DNA of 27,473 bases from Prevotella sp. (GCA_031260865.1 JAISKQ010000221.1:1-27473), one strand, 5' to 3'; counted from the stretch's first letter, positions 15,441 to 26,200 are shown. A program made the numbers and translations. The notes: generated by a model not told the origin, from the sequence alone.

Positions 15441-17969
15441 ATGAGTTTACGTATAGTTATAACATCTATCATATTCCTTATATATACTTCCCCATCTATA
15501 TCACAAGGTTTATACATCAAAGGAAATAATTCCTTAATAGATGAAAGAACTTCCTATAATGTATTTGAGAGAAACACTCCTACATTCAAGAATATTTTGA
15601 TGATGGATTTTGATATAGTTCCAGAAAATCCTCGTTCGAGAGGAAGCATTGTGCGTATTAAAAATGAAGATATTGACGCGGTTTATAATATATCATACAA
15701 TGGCGAGGAAAAAATACCGGTTTTCAAACTCAATCATGAAGGATCAAATACGTTAATATCAATACCTTTCGATAAAGATATTTTGAACGAGAATCAATGG
15801 ATAAAAATACATGTTGAGTTTGACATGGTAAAAGATTCCATAAAGCTTCGGGTAGATGAAAAAGAAGCTTCAACGAGATTGGAACAAAAGAAAAACAGTT
15901 GGCTTCCATATATCTATTTTGGACGAAGTGAACATGTTATTGATGTTCCTCCTTTCAAACTGCGGAACTTGACTATTTCGGACAATGAAAAAACATATTA
16001 TTTCCCTCTAAACGAAAGCGATGGAGAATATGTACACGACTCAAGCCAAAAGATAATGGGACATGTTTCCAATCCTGTATGGCTGATAAATGATGCTTAT
16101 TACTGGAAAAAACGACCTGCTTTTTCTTCTAAAAAAGTCGCCGGATCAAACTTCAACTCTAATACACAAGATATCTACTACTTCAATGAAGATTCTATAA
16201 TTGTATATAATATACGCACAGAAGATATAAAATCCCACAGATATACAAACAGTTGCCCTATGCCCATGCGTTTGGGTACGAACTTTATCGATCAACGTAA
16301 TAACAGGCTCTATATATATGAAGTCGCGGATCCTCCTTATGGCGATATTGTAATAGCCTATCTGGATTTACAAAGCTACACTTGGACTGCTGTCTCTTCC
16401 GAAGTTTTGCCCATGCAGCTGCATCATCACAGCTACTATATGGACGTGGAGAATAACCGCTATATAATCTTCGGCGGTTTTGGAAGGACTTCGTACTTCA
16501 ATAATTTCTATTCGTTCAACTTAGCGTCTAATCACTGGGGAAGACTTCATTTTAAAGGAGATACAATTACGCCGCGCTACTTTACGTCAATGGGGTATAA
16601 CAACTCGGATAATAAACTTTACCTATTTGGAGGAATGGGCAACAGCGCCGGAGACCAGACTGTCGGACGTGTATATTATTACGAGTTGTACAGGATAGAT
16701 TTAGAGAATAAAAAGATAGATAAATTGTGGGAGATACCGTGGAATAAAGAGAATGTTGTTCCCGTTAGGAATATGGTCTTTTCTGATAAAAACCATTTTT
16801 ACACCTTGTGTTATCCGGAACATTTTTCCCACTCATTTCTCAAGCTATACCGTTTTTCGGTTACTGATGGAAATTATGAGATATTAGGGGATTCCATCCC
16901 TATCTTATCCGAGAAAATAACAACAAACGCAAACCTATACTATAATTTACGGACTAACGAATTACTATCGATAGTACAAGAATTTGACTACGATGATGTA
17001 GCCTCCACAGCTAAGATATATTCTATCTATTTCCCTCCCGTAACAAAAGATGAACTGGCAACATACACCTCAAAAACAACAAATTGGTCATGGATAATAG
17101 TCGCCATTTCTATATTATTGATTCTTATGCTAATATCTATATCTTTTCTCCTTCGCATAGTCCTCCGAAAGAAAAGGCACAAACAAGAGGACATTGCTTT
17201 AAAAGACAAGACATTAAGTAAAAACATCGCAACGGCTGATAGTCAACAGATAGAAACCCGTCCAAACTCGATTTATCTCTTTGGCGATTTTTCTATAACG
17301 GATCGGAAAAACAAGGAAATCAACTATCTGCTTAGCGCCAAATTGCGCCAGGCATTCTTCCTGATTCTATATCATAGCCTTGGCAAAGGTATAACTTCCC
17401 TGAAATTCAGCGAATACCTATGGCCGGGCAAATCGTATAATAAAGTAAAGAACTCGCGTGGCGTAATTCTAAATAACCTGAGAAAGATACTGAGTGATTT
17501 GGATGGTATAAGCCTAAAACATGAGAAAGAAGGCACTTACAAAATAACGTTCTCCAAAGAATGCTATTGCGATTATCTACGCTGCCTTGAGATTGCTTCA
17601 GGAAACAATATGGATGAAAACATGGATGAGTTCATTTCGATTGTATCAAGAGGAAAATTCCTTAAATCGGAAGATATTCAGCTATTCGATTCCTTCAAAG
17701 AATACATTGAACGAAAAACCGAATCCGCTTTATATTTCTATATGGAGAAATCTTATGAATCAGCCAATTATACAAAAACAATTTCATTGAGCGAAAGCGT
17801 CTTCAATTTAGACCCGTTGGATGAAGAGGCGCTCCATTATATGATAAAGGCTCTGTTGAGATTAGAATTAAAAGATGAAGCAAAACGTAGATACTTCCTC
17901 TTTGCGGTGGAATACAAGAAGACGATGGGAGAAGAGTATGGCAAGTCTTTTAGCGATTTATTGAAATAG
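15441..17969 (+). CDS. Membrane-spanning transcription regulator: LamG/Kelch sensor, TM helix, SARP-like DNA-binding domain
   Basis: An 842-residue protein. Residues 1-22 are a signal peptide (ending SISQ). Residues about 23-200 resemble a LamG/concanavalin-like sandwich. About 215-530 is a Kelch/galactose-oxidase-type propeller with the blade motifs IIFGGFG (near 342) and LYLFGGMG (near 392). One membrane helix (about 549-572, WSWIIVAISILLILMLISIS) precedes a basic stop-transfer patch RKKRHK. From about 610 a winged-helix of the OmpR/SARP type begins (IYLFGDFSIT..., with ILNNLRKIL as the likely recognition region), and 710-842 matches the helical BTAD domain of SARP activators (SESVFNLDPLDEEALHYMIKALL). 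The protein would sense something outside the cytoplasmic membrane and act directly on DNA. It converges on the PUL end at 18102, so it is a candidate PUL regulator; that link is inference. Confidence 0.82.
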   Translation: MSLRIVITSIIFLIYTSPSISQGLYIKGNNSLIDERTSYNVFERNTPTFKNILMMDFDIVPENPRSRGSIVRIKNEDIDAVYNISYNGEEKIPVFKLNHEGSNTLISIPFDKDILNENQWIKIHVEFDMVKDSIKLRVDEKEASTRLEQKKNSWLPYIYFGRSEHVIDVPPFKLRNLTISDNEKTYYFPLNESDGEYVHDSSQKIMGHVSNPVWLINDAYYWKKRPAFSSKKVAGSNFNSNTQDIYYFNEDSIIVYNIRTEDIKSHRYTNSCPMPMRLGTNFIDQRNNRLYIYEVADPPYGDIVIAYLDLQSYTWTAVSSEVLPMQLHHHSYYMDVENNRYIIFGGFGRTSYFNNFYSFNLASNHWGRLHFKGDTITPRYFTSMGYNNSDNKLYLFGGMGNSAGDQTVGRVYYYELYRIDLENKKIDKLWEIPWNKENVVPVRNMVFSDKNHFYTLCYPEHFSHSFLKLYRFSVTDGNYEILGDSIPILSEKITTNANLYYNLRTNELLSIVQEFDYDDVASTAKIYSIYFPPVTKDELATYTSKTTNWSWIIVAISILLILMLISISFLLRIVLRKKRHKQEDIALKDKTLSKNIATADSQQIETRPNSIYLFGDFSITDRKNKEINYLLSAKLRQAFFLILYHSLGKGITSLKFSEYLWPGKSYNKVKNSRGVILNNLRKILSDLDGISLKHEKEGTYKITFSKECYCDYLRCLEIASGNNMDENMDEFISIVSRGKFLKSEDIQLFDSFKEYIERKTESALYFYMEKSYESANYTKTISLSESVFNLDPLDEEALHYMIKALLRLELKDEAKRRYFLFAVEYKKTMGEEYGKSFSDLLK

Positions 17970-18009
17970 TCTCATTTAACAATCTGAGAGATAAACGCAT
18001 ATTATAATA

Positions 18010-18044
18010 ATAGAGAGACCGCCAACTTTTAGCAGCCTCTCTAT
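18010..18044. terminator. Weak bidirectional hairpin between convergent genes
   Basis: ATAGAGAG (18010-18017) and CTCTCTAT (18037-18044) form an 8-bp stem between the regulator gene and the last PUL gene. No proper T-tract follows on either strand. Confidence 0.35.
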
Positions 18045-18101
18045 CATTATCGCCCGATATCTTTACTTCGAGCTTTGGGCATTCATTTAATCCTGAAAAA
18101 C

Positions 18102-19145
18102 CTATTCCGAAACTTTAAACATATTTATTTCAGCTAAACTGATATAATTTCCCGATCTGGAATCAAGGAACACAACCTTGATATAACGGCTCTTTTGAAG
18201 TTCCGGAAGCAATGTCAATGTACGACTGTTTGTATTGTCGTTAAAAATGACGCTACCAATCATTTTGAATGAATTATCATCGGCTGTGATACCGTCTGTC
18301 GTTACAGGAGATGTATAAACTTCGATCGTCTTAGCTTCACGATAAGAAGATTGAGTAAATTCAACCTGATGAAATTCAGATAATTGATGTGTATCTATCA
18401 ATATCCAAAAAGGAGGTTGTTCCGAGTATTTAGCTTCCCAAATGGTATTGGTTTTTCCGTCAAACAGATTGTAAACAGAATATCCTTGCGTACTGCTCGC
18501 AACAGCTGTCCAATCCTTTCGGTCTAACGCGACGGGAGAATATTGAGAAAACAGCTTAATCGGTTTAGACACAATATCGTTTTTCCCATCGGCAGGAGTA
18601 GCTGTGATTTCGACAATTCCTTTTGAAACCGACTTGCAAATACCTTTTTCATCAATCGATACAATTGAAGGATCTGATGATTTATATATCAAACCACGAT
18701 TGCTGGCTGTAACCGGATATGCTGTGAATAGTGTATTTAGATCCACTGTTTTATCTTTTGCCAAGACAAGACCATCCGTAGAGGTAGCTATAGAATCGAC
18801 ATATTCGATAACTTCAATAACACATTTTGCGTTTGTCAATAATTCACCCTGAGGCGCAGTAACAAGAAGTGAAGCGAATCCTCCTTTTTTAGCCGTAATA
18901 ATCCCGCCCTTACTTACTGAGAAAATATTATCGTCGGATGTATAATACCAAACTGATTTAGTCGAAGGATATGTCTCTATATTAACTTGATACGCCTCAT
19001 CTTTATCAAGACGGATAGTATCATTGTCTGTCTGTAAAATTTTTATAGATTCTACATATTCAACCTTATTATCATTATCCGAGCATCCTCCACATAATAA
19101 AAGTGGTATTGCCGCAAATAAGAGAATTTTATTTAGTTTTTTCAT
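18102..19145 (-). CDS. Surface lipoprotein with two Big-2-like domains and a C-terminal F5/8C (discoidin) domain
   Basis: A 347-residue lipoprotein; the signal peptide ends at C21 (LLCGGC) and is followed by SDNDN, an acidic sequence of the kind that directs Bacteroidetes lipoproteins to the cell surface. Residues about 30-112 and 115-197 are two Big-2 type immunoglobulin-like domains (YYTSDDNIFSVSKGGIITAK; IYKSSDPSIVSIDEKGICKS). Residues about 205-345 form an F5/8 type C jelly roll with WTAVASSTQG, LFDGKTNTIWEAKY and a C-terminal RYIKVVFLDS strand. F5/8C domains usually bind glycans. It is the last gene of the PUL, separated from the preceding gene by 233 bp, so it may be expressed at a different level. 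It probably acts as a glycan-binding accessory protein. Confidence 0.85.
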   Translation of the reverse strand: MKKLNKILLFAAIPLLLCGGCSDNDNKVEYVESIKILQTDNDTIRLDKDEAYQVNIETYPSTKSVWYYTSDDNIFSVSKGGIITAKKGGFASLLVTAPQGELLTNAKCVIEVIEYVDSIATSTDGLVLAKDKTVDLNTLFTAYPVTASNRGLIYKSSDPSIVSIDEKGICKSVSKGIVEITATPADGKNDIVSKPIKLFSQYSPVALDRKDWTAVASSTQGYSVYNLFDGKTNTIWEAKYSEQPPFWILIDTHQLSEFHQVEFTQSSYREAKTIEVYTSPVTTDGITADDNSFKMIGSVIFNDNTNSRTLTLLPELQKSRYIKVVFLDSRSGNYISLAEINMFKVSE

Positions 19146-19204
19146 AAATTCGTAAACGTTTTAAGTGACAGCAAGTATTCGAACAGTCAACGGTAATCAA
19201 TTAG

Positions 19205-19285
19205 TGAATAGTTTTACCGGCATGATAGAATTCTAAAAACTATCAAATTAGAACTCTCGTAACTATTATAACTACTTGCCAAAAT
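19205..19285 (-). repeat. Intergenic segment related to the repeats at 8184-8335 and 14585-15195
   Basis: The minus strand carries AGTTACGAGAGTTCTA, identical to 14905-14920, and TAGAATTCTAAAAA, shared with the 8186 region. It lies in the 233-bp gap before the F5/8C gene. No core TGTTACTTTTGTCAC is present here. Confidence 0.45.
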
Positions 19286-19320
19286 AATAAATAGCTCTGT
19301 GACCTTAATTTATAAAGATT

Positions 19321-19360
19321 TATTATATCCGGTGCAGACATAATCCGCACCGATATTATA
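19321..19360. repeat. Inverted repeat inside the PUL
   Basis: TATTATATC-C-GGTGC pairs with GCACC-GATATTATA across an 11-base loop, giving about 14 bp with one mismatch. It lies 19 bp after the stop of the DUF1735/LamG gene. There is no T-tract, so it looks more like an mRNA stabilising or processing hairpin than a terminator. Confidence 0.5.
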
Positions 19361-19378
19361 GTAAGGAACTGTTTAAAT

Positions 19379-20545
19379 TTAAGGACATCTTACACCTTCT
19401 ACCCAAGAAATCGTTCTATTGCCAATAGCATCGTATCCATGACCAGTATAATCAACCACAATATTCTTATTCGCGTCATCTTTCCAAGAATTGAATTTCC
19501 AATAAGCTAACAGGTCAGGGGCATCAGCAGATACGGCACATATATTATTTAAAATCTCAGCTTCGGTAAGCGCCCGTGTCCAAACACGCGCTTCACTGAT
19601 ATTCCCTTTCAATGTACGCCCCTTGTCATTACTGGTTGTCCCGATGTAGAATGTACGGCTAGGATCGACTCCTAATAAGTTTATACCTCCACGTGGAGCA
19701 TCGGTGTAAGCATTCAAACGGCCATTGATGTACAGACAGATTCTCTTTCCATCATACGTCGCAGCAACATGTACCCATTGTCCGGTAGGAACAGCGTCAA
19801 TACTGGATACAGGGTAACCTCCTCCTGCTAATTGAAGAATATCTTTAGGTATCTTAACATCCCCAAAACGAACAAGGAAGTTTTCTTCAAGTCCCATAAC
19901 TGTACTGATATAAGGGCTATTATTTTGGAAACTGTTGACATATATTCTGGCTTCCATCGTTATTTGAGAGACCGCGGACAAATCGCGCGCTGGATCACTG
20001 TCAAAATCAACAGAAAAATAAGTACCGTTCAATACAGCAGCCTTTGTTATGATAGTCTTATTAATAACCACATACATAACCTTCGAGGACTCCAATATAG
20101 ACAGGCTACCATCTTTTACACCTGTAATTTCAATCGGAAGGCAATATGTATCCTCATCTTTGAAGCTATCAAGTGATTTTATTGTTAAGTAAAATGGTTC
20201 GGACGCATATTTATTCTTTTCTATAAGAGCATCCTTTGCCTCAAAAACATAAGCGTTGCTTGGTAATGTCTTATAGTTTGTACCATTCTCTTTATTAAAC
20301 TGTTCCACCAACTTCTCATTCACCTTGACTCCTACTTTTATATTTTCGGAGACCTTTGCTGACGCCCGCACACTCAAACCGATGTTGGTTGGTTCCTCTA
20401 AGGAATATTTGACAATCGGAGATACGTCAGTCCCTGTAAAATAAAGAACATCCTCGAATTTTTCCGGATTATCGCATGAAACCACCCACCCTGATAAAAA
20501 CAGGATCAGTAATAAATATTTCATTATAGTTTTCATTCTTTTCAA
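19379..20545 (-). CDS. DUF1735 and LamG domain surface lipoprotein, probable glycan-binding protein
   Basis: A 388-residue lipoprotein with lipobox VVSC (C24) followed by DNPEKFED. Residues about 35-165 are a DUF1735 domain, recognised by FNKENGTNYKTLPSNAYVF and the Y-x-LPIEITG strand. Residues about 180-380 are a LamG/concanavalin A-like domain (ITMEARIYVNS, GQWVHVAATYDGKRICLYIN, GNISEARVWTRALTEAEI). This DUF1735-LamG pairing is typical of surface glycan-binding proteins next to GH18 endoglycosidases in Bacteroides PULs. It starts 27 bp after the GH18 stop and is in the same operon. It likely holds the glycan at the outer surface for the enzyme and SusCD. Confidence 0.9.
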   Translation of the reverse strand: MKRMKTIMKYLLLILFLSGWVVSCDNPEKFEDVLYFTGTDVSPIVKYSLEEPTNIGLSVRASAKVSENIKVGVKVNEKLVEQFNKENGTNYKTLPSNAYVFEAKDALIEKNKYASEPFYLTIKSLDSFKDEDTYCLPIEITGVKDGSLSILESSKVMYVVINKTIITKAAVLNGTYFSVDFDSDPARDLSAVSQITMEARIYVNSFQNNSPYISTVMGLEENFLVRFGDVKIPKDILQLAGGGYPVSSIDAVPTGQWVHVAATYDGKRICLYINGRLNAYTDAPRGGINLLGVDPSRTFYIGTTSNDKGRTLKGNISEARVWTRALTEAEILNNICAVSADAPDLLAYWKFNSWKDDANKNIVVDYTGHGYDAIGNRTISWVEGVRCP

Positions 20546-20572
20546 ATTAAATTTAGATTCAATACCTATGTA

Positions 20573-21574
20573 TTACTTAACCGCAGGATTCATTATCTGT
20601 ATCGCCTCACGCAAATATTTATAATCACTATCAGGGTGACCATATTCATATTCCATGTGGTATGTTCCACATCCGCCTTTGCGTCCTTGAGTAGGCTGCC
20701 AATAAGCAAATCCCTTCAATGCGTTTACATTCCCTAAAGTAGGATCTGAAAAACTAACGCCGCCGGTTCTCCAATAACTCTCAAAATTTTCAGTTATTAT
20801 ATATTGATGAGGCTTAAATATCGAACGAATATTATTATAATCACTTTGTAAATAAGAGTTAGAACTTCTTGCATAGTTCTGACCTATTGCATAATTAAAG
20901 TAATCGGCGACTGACTCCGGAAGTAAATAATTTTCTCCATCTATTACCAATAATTTATTCGAACCTGATTTGGGTCCTAAATATTCCCCAAGAGTTTTTA
21001 CGAAGACAACCATATCTTCACCCATCGGACAATCTTTTACATCTTGTGTACCTCCAATTATCGGCTCATAATCTATGTCTAATCCATCAAAGCCTAAATC
21101 AATGATTTCTTCAGCTAATGCTTTAGCATAAGCTTTAAGAGCCTCCTGACGATCCTTAGGCCAACTGTCTTCCGGTATATTCGGCAATTCTTTACCCACC
21201 CATCCTAACAGTGTCGTCACAAGGATTTTAGTGCCTTTCTTTTCACGGACATACTTCAGATCGACATATTTTTCAGGTGTCATCTTATCTCTATGCCACA
21301 TATTTCCCCATAGTCCAACAATATCGACACTATCAGGCATAGCGCTTAGTCTGGAAACCATTGAAGAGCCGGAACCTGTCCAACCTCCGAACCAACCGAA
21401 AGCAACCTGACGATCTAACATTACACTTTTATATGCTCTCAGATTCTTCCAATATACCTCACCTCTATCTATGGGGTTCTGTATATTCTTTGATTCTATT
21501 TCAGTCCATTCATCCTGGCATGCCGCGAAAGGAACTAATAATAGCAATATTATTACATATATTAAATTTCTCAT
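20573..21574 (-). CDS. GH18 family lipoprotein, probable endo-beta-N-acetylglucosaminidase
   Basis: A 333-residue lipoprotein. I place the start at ATG 21574; an in-frame TTG two codons upstream (21580) is less likely. The lipobox is PFAAC (C19), followed by QDEW. The GH18 active-site motif is intact: DGLDIDYE at 163-170, with E170 as the acid/base and D168 positioning the substrate N-acetyl group. Upstream strands AFGWFGGW and VDIVGLWGNMW and the later ENFESYW, GFAYWQP fit a TIM barrel of endo-F/H type. Known surface GH18 enzymes of this size in Bacteroides cut the chitobiose core of N-glycans; a chitin or peptidoglycan substrate is less likely but not excluded. It lies 26 bp after the SusD-like gene. 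Confidence 0.9.
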   Translation of the reverse strand: MRNLIYVIILLLLVPFAACQDEWTEIESKNIQNPIDRGEVYWKNLRAYKSVMLDRQVAFGWFGGWTGSGSSMVSRLSAMPDSVDIVGLWGNMWHRDKMTPEKYVDLKYVREKKGTKILVTTLLGWVGKELPNIPEDSWPKDRQEALKAYAKALAEEIIDLGFDGLDIDYEPIIGGTQDVKDCPMGEDMVVFVKTLGEYLGPKSGSNKLLVIDGENYLLPESVADYFNYAIGQNYARSSNSYLQSDYNNIRSIFKPHQYIITENFESYWRTGGVSFSDPTLGNVNALKGFAYWQPTQGRKGGCGTYHMEYEYGHPDSDYKYLREAIQIMNPAVK

Positions 21575-21600
21575 AATCAATTATTTTAGCAATCTGTAAA

Positions 21601-23211
21601 TTATTTCTTATCCCACCAAAGCTTAGTGCCACCGTTATCCGGTCCCCCCAGCAAAGTTATGGCTTCATCCACATTATTCTTATTTACACTATATTCCGAC
21701 TTAGGAAACGGTATTCGGCGTATCTGTTTATTCGTATCAATAGTTCCATTACTATTGTTCTTTATTACAGGGAATAGTTTAGGATACCCTGTCCTACGAA
21801 ATTCACTCCATGCTTCCTGACCTTCAGGGAACATTGACAACCATTTTTGAGTAATAATGCGTTCCAAACCTTTTTCAAAAGCAACACCATCTTCCCATTT
21901 GACTTTTATGTCAGTAGTAGCCGTCGCGTTTCCGCTACCAACCTTATCTACAAAATCGGCGGGAACAGAAGTCGCATCATTGACATAATTGCCGGATTTA
22001 CCAGCTATGCCCCTCTGCTCGAAAGATGTTTCGATACCTTTATTATACAAGTCTTTGGCAGTACCACCCATTGACCAACCTCTTAGAGCGCCTTCGGCTC
22101 TCAAAAAATACACTTCGGACGCGCACATCCACAAAACAGGAAAATCGGCTGTATTATCCCCTATATTAGGAGCTGACATATTTTCGTATGACACTTTATT
22201 GTTTATAACAACACCATTTCTTACGCCATAGATTCCCATGTCGGCAAGTTTCGATTTGCTGAAATAAACCTCCAATCTTGGGTCTTTATATCCTTTCAGG
22301 AAAGATTCCATACTGGCTCCCATCCTTATATCAGCATATCTATCCCAACATACTTTCAACGGATTATAGATCTGAACTCCTAATCCTGATCTCAAAACCG
22401 CATTATCCTGATTACCGGTCATTACTCCATATTCGTTATTCACAGCCTCCATCGCATATTTTTTAGCCAGTTCAGGTTCCACATATACAATACGCATCGC
22501 CAAACGCAATTTCAATGAATTGGCGAATACAATCCATTTTCTATAATCTCCTTTGTATATCAAATCAAACTTCTTTAATGGCTGAGCGTTAGGGTCAGCT
22601 TTAAGGAAGTTGTCAAGCTCTTCGATTGCAGTATCCAAATCATTAAAAAAAGCTTTATACACTTCTTTCTGCGAATCATAAGGAGATCCCAACGCGCCTT
22701 CTCCCATACGGGAATATGGGATTGGTCCATAATTATCGGTAATGCGATGTAATGTCATTACTTTTAGAATCTGAGATAGAGCAAAAGCGCTAGGCAAATC
22801 ATATTCTTCGGATTTTTTCTTGATTTGATCCCAAGCCCCCATTACACGGTAAGCCACATCGAAGCCGACATCGTTCCAATTATCAAAATACAGATTATAG
22901 GTACTATTATTGCTGCTTCCATTCCATTGTCCTATCGCGGCCATATATCCTGAAAAAATATCACCGGTAAGATTCTGAGCGCGTTGATACTCGTTCGCGT
23001 CAATGTCGCTTGTTGGTATCACATCCACTTGCATAGTTGGAATCAGACCACCTAAGGCAAGCATATCAAGCTCCAGATCTTTATCCGTTAACCGATTATC
23101 ATCTGTATTATATTTTTCAAAACCATCTGTACATGAAATCATTGTTAATGATAAACACATTAAAACAGTTCCGGCAAATACTTTTATTTTAAGGTATTTA
23201 TTCTGTATCAT
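21601..23211 (-). CDS. susD: SusD-like-2 outer-membrane lipoprotein
   Basis: A 536-residue lipoprotein with lipobox MISC (C27) and the opening TDGFEKYNTDDNRLTDKDLE, which marks the SusD-like-2 branch (RagB/SusD nutrient-binding proteins) rather than classical SusD. Helical TPR-like segments follow (SQILKVMTLHRITDNYGPIPYS; YKGDYRKWIVFANSLKLRLAMRI) and the C-terminus has the usual FPEGQEAWSEFRRTGYP. SusD proteins lie over the SusC barrel as a lid, capturing oligosaccharides. It starts 24 bp after susC ends, as expected for a coupled pair. Confidence 0.95.
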   Translation of the reverse strand: MIQNKYLKIKVFAGTVLMCLSLTMISCTDGFEKYNTDDNRLTDKDLELDMLALGGLIPTMQVDVIPTSDIDANEYQRAQNLTGDIFSGYMAAIGQWNGSSNNSTYNLYFDNWNDVGFDVAYRVMGAWDQIKKKSEEYDLPSAFALSQILKVMTLHRITDNYGPIPYSRMGEGALGSPYDSQKEVYKAFFNDLDTAIEELDNFLKADPNAQPLKKFDLIYKGDYRKWIVFANSLKLRLAMRIVYVEPELAKKYAMEAVNNEYGVMTGNQDNAVLRSGLGVQIYNPLKVCWDRYADIRMGASMESFLKGYKDPRLEVYFSKSKLADMGIYGVRNGVVINNKVSYENMSAPNIGDNTADFPVLWMCASEVYFLRAEGALRGWSMGGTAKDLYNKGIETSFEQRGIAGKSGNYVNDATSVPADFVDKVGSGNATATTDIKVKWEDGVAFEKGLERIITQKWLSMFPEGQEAWSEFRRTGYPKLFPVIKNNSNGTIDTNKQIRRIPFPKSEYSVNKNNVDEAITLLGGPDNGGTKLWWDKK

Positions 23212-23235
23212 AAGTTTATATGTTTTAAATTATTT

Positions 23236-26200
23236 TCAAAACTGTACTTTTACACTAAACCCTAAACTCTTCAGACTAGGTTGCATAAAATAATCAAATC
23301 CCTGATAATAAGTACCTGTTGAGGCTGTTGTTTCAGGATCATAAGGAGCCTTATTATAAATCATTAATAAATTTCTAGCGATAAGCGAAATACTTAACTG
23401 ATCAATATTTCCGTTAAACAATTTAGCAGGGAATGTATAGCCCAAAGAAGCTTCTCTTAGTCTCACATTGGTAGAGCTATATACATACTCGGATAATATA
23501 CCGGTTGTCCCGCCTCCTATTACCGCATAGTAATTCTCCGGGTTCAGACGACCATCATTTATCAGCACCCCACCTTCATCACGAGCCTTCGCCGATGAGG
23601 CGGATGTTCCATATCTATCCATTAATGCTTGAGTAGCAGACACTCCGACACCACCTATACGCGCATCGATAAGGAAACTGAGATCAATTCCTTTGAAAGA
23701 GATTGTATTGTTCCATCCTAAATTATATTTAGGGTTTACATTACCTGCCCGTACCCAATTTTGAGGATCAGCTGTTACGGCGCCACTTTCTCCATCAACA
23801 TGTACATAACCGTTGTTATCTTTACGAAGAGTAGATACATATATTTCTCCCATAGAAGCGCCTTCATTCAACTGCATACGGTAAGATCCGTTTTCGCAGA
23901 CATTTAATGAATTTTGACTCATTGGTTTTCCGGTTGTCGGATCAATTGTACCTTCAGGCACAAGTTCTTTTATCTTATTCCGGTTCAACGTATAGGTCAA
24001 GTTAGAATTCCAGCCTATAGAGCCAAACGAGTTTTTATAACCTAATGCAACTTCAAATCCCCAGTTGTTTACTTTACCTGCATTCAGGAACGCGTGTGAA
24101 ATACCAACGGCGCTACTTCCTGCTTTTACTTTAAATAGCTGATTATAGGTATTTGAATTATAATACGTTACATCTAAGTTGAATTGATTTTTCAAAAAAT
24201 GTATATTTGTCCCTATTTCGAAAGCTTTTGTTCTTTCCGGTTTTAGACCATCAGCGGGATAAAAGGCTGTAAGATCTAAAACGCCATTGGTTATTCCATA
24301 CGAATTTCTAGTAATATAACGTTGAGGAGCATTACCGACTTCACTATATGAAGTTCTCAATTTCATAAAAGAAATTATATCCCTTGGCATTTCAAATATA
24401 TCAGACAATACACCCGACAAACCTACCGAAGGATAGAAAAAACTAGTACCCCCCTTAGTAAAAGCCAACTGGGAAGCCCATTCGTTACGCGCGGTAAGAT
24501 CTAAATATACCAAACTGTTATACCCCACCTGAAGTGTCGCGAAAAGAGCTTGTGTCTGATCTTGAAAGCCTGATTGAATAGGTTTTGTCTGAGCATCAGC
24601 CATATCTATATTAGAAAAAGAAAAGAAGTTAGGCGCTTGGGATAAGAATCCTTCCAGTCCTGCCACTTCATTCTTCATATCCATTATACTCGCTCCGATT
24701 GTAGATGTCAGGCTTATGTTATTATTAAAGCGCTTGTCTATATTTGCCAGGATGTCAGCATATATTTGTTTATCTGATAATTTTCTATTCTGATAGTAAC
24801 CATTTTCCGAAGCAAACATTAAATCAGAAGAAGCGGATATTTTACGGGTGAAAGTGTTCTCCGTATTGTCCATACGCACACGTCCTGCTACATTCAACCA
24901 ATCAAGGACATTATATTTCAACGATCCTGTAATTGAATAACGGTCTGTTTTATTTTGGAATCTCTCTCTATTTGTAATCCAATAAGGATTTTGCATACCT
25001 AAGCCCTGATTTCCATAAGGCCAAAACTGAGTTTTAAAGTTACGCTCCGCGTTATACCGTTCGTATACTTTATATTTGTTGAAGTCATCTCCACGAGGGA
25101 ACAGATAAAGCGGTAACAGCGGATTATGGAATTGCCCCTGAGTCATCATATTCAAATCTTTCTGACGGGCATACGACATCGCCAAGTCGAGGCTCAACTT
25201 ATTTTTTATAAGGTCTGTCGAATTTCTTATATTCATATTGAGCCTGTTAAGATCGTTGTTCGGTAAAATACCGCGAGCCTGCATAGCGGCAAGAGAAACA
25301 AAAGTCTGATTTCGTTCTGAACCAACCGAGGCGCTCAATGAATTCATCTCTGTATAACCTGTTTGGAAAAAATCTTTCGGATCGTAACAAGAAGGAGCTT
25401 CCAGTTTTGCGCCCCAACTATTGAAAGCATTATCTTTAGTTCCATAAGTATTCTGAAATTCAGGCATAACGAAAGGACTCATGAACTGGGTGCTGTTGGA
25501 ATAGCTCATTTTAAGCTTACCCGCTTCCCCTCTCTTGGTGGTTATGAGAATAACGCCGTTAGCCCCTTGACTACCATATAGCGCGGCGGCGGCAGCTCCG
25601 GTTAAGACAGATATACTTTCCACATCATCCGTATTGAGAAAAGAGATAGGGTCGCTATCTCCTCCGTCCGGAGATTCATAAAATGACTCGGGTTGCTCAT
25701 TCTTTGTACTAATGATAGGAACGCCATCTATCACATACAATGCGTTATTTTCTCCAAATAATGATTTTGTTCCACGCATAACGACACGTGATGAGCCTCC
25801 TATCCCGGAAGCGCTACTATTAATTTGCACACCGGCTACTTTTCCGGCAAGGCTATTAATGAAGTTAGCGTCTTTTACAGTAGTCAACTCTCCTGCCTTT
25901 ATTTCCTGCACATTATAAGTTAAAGCTTTAGCCTCTCTTTTAAGCCCTAATGCCGTTACAACCACATCACCCAATATAACGTTATCTTCTTCCATCACAA
26001 GGTCGAAAGTGGTGTTAGTACCCACTAATACTTCTTTGGATAAATAACCCATATACGAGAAAACTAAGACATCTTTATTAGTTACCTTGATGGTATATTT
26101 GCCATCTACATCTGTTGCTATACCATTGGTAGTACCTTTTATGACAACATTAACGCCAATCAAAGGTTCGCCTTGTCGATCTTTTATTTGTCCCGATATC

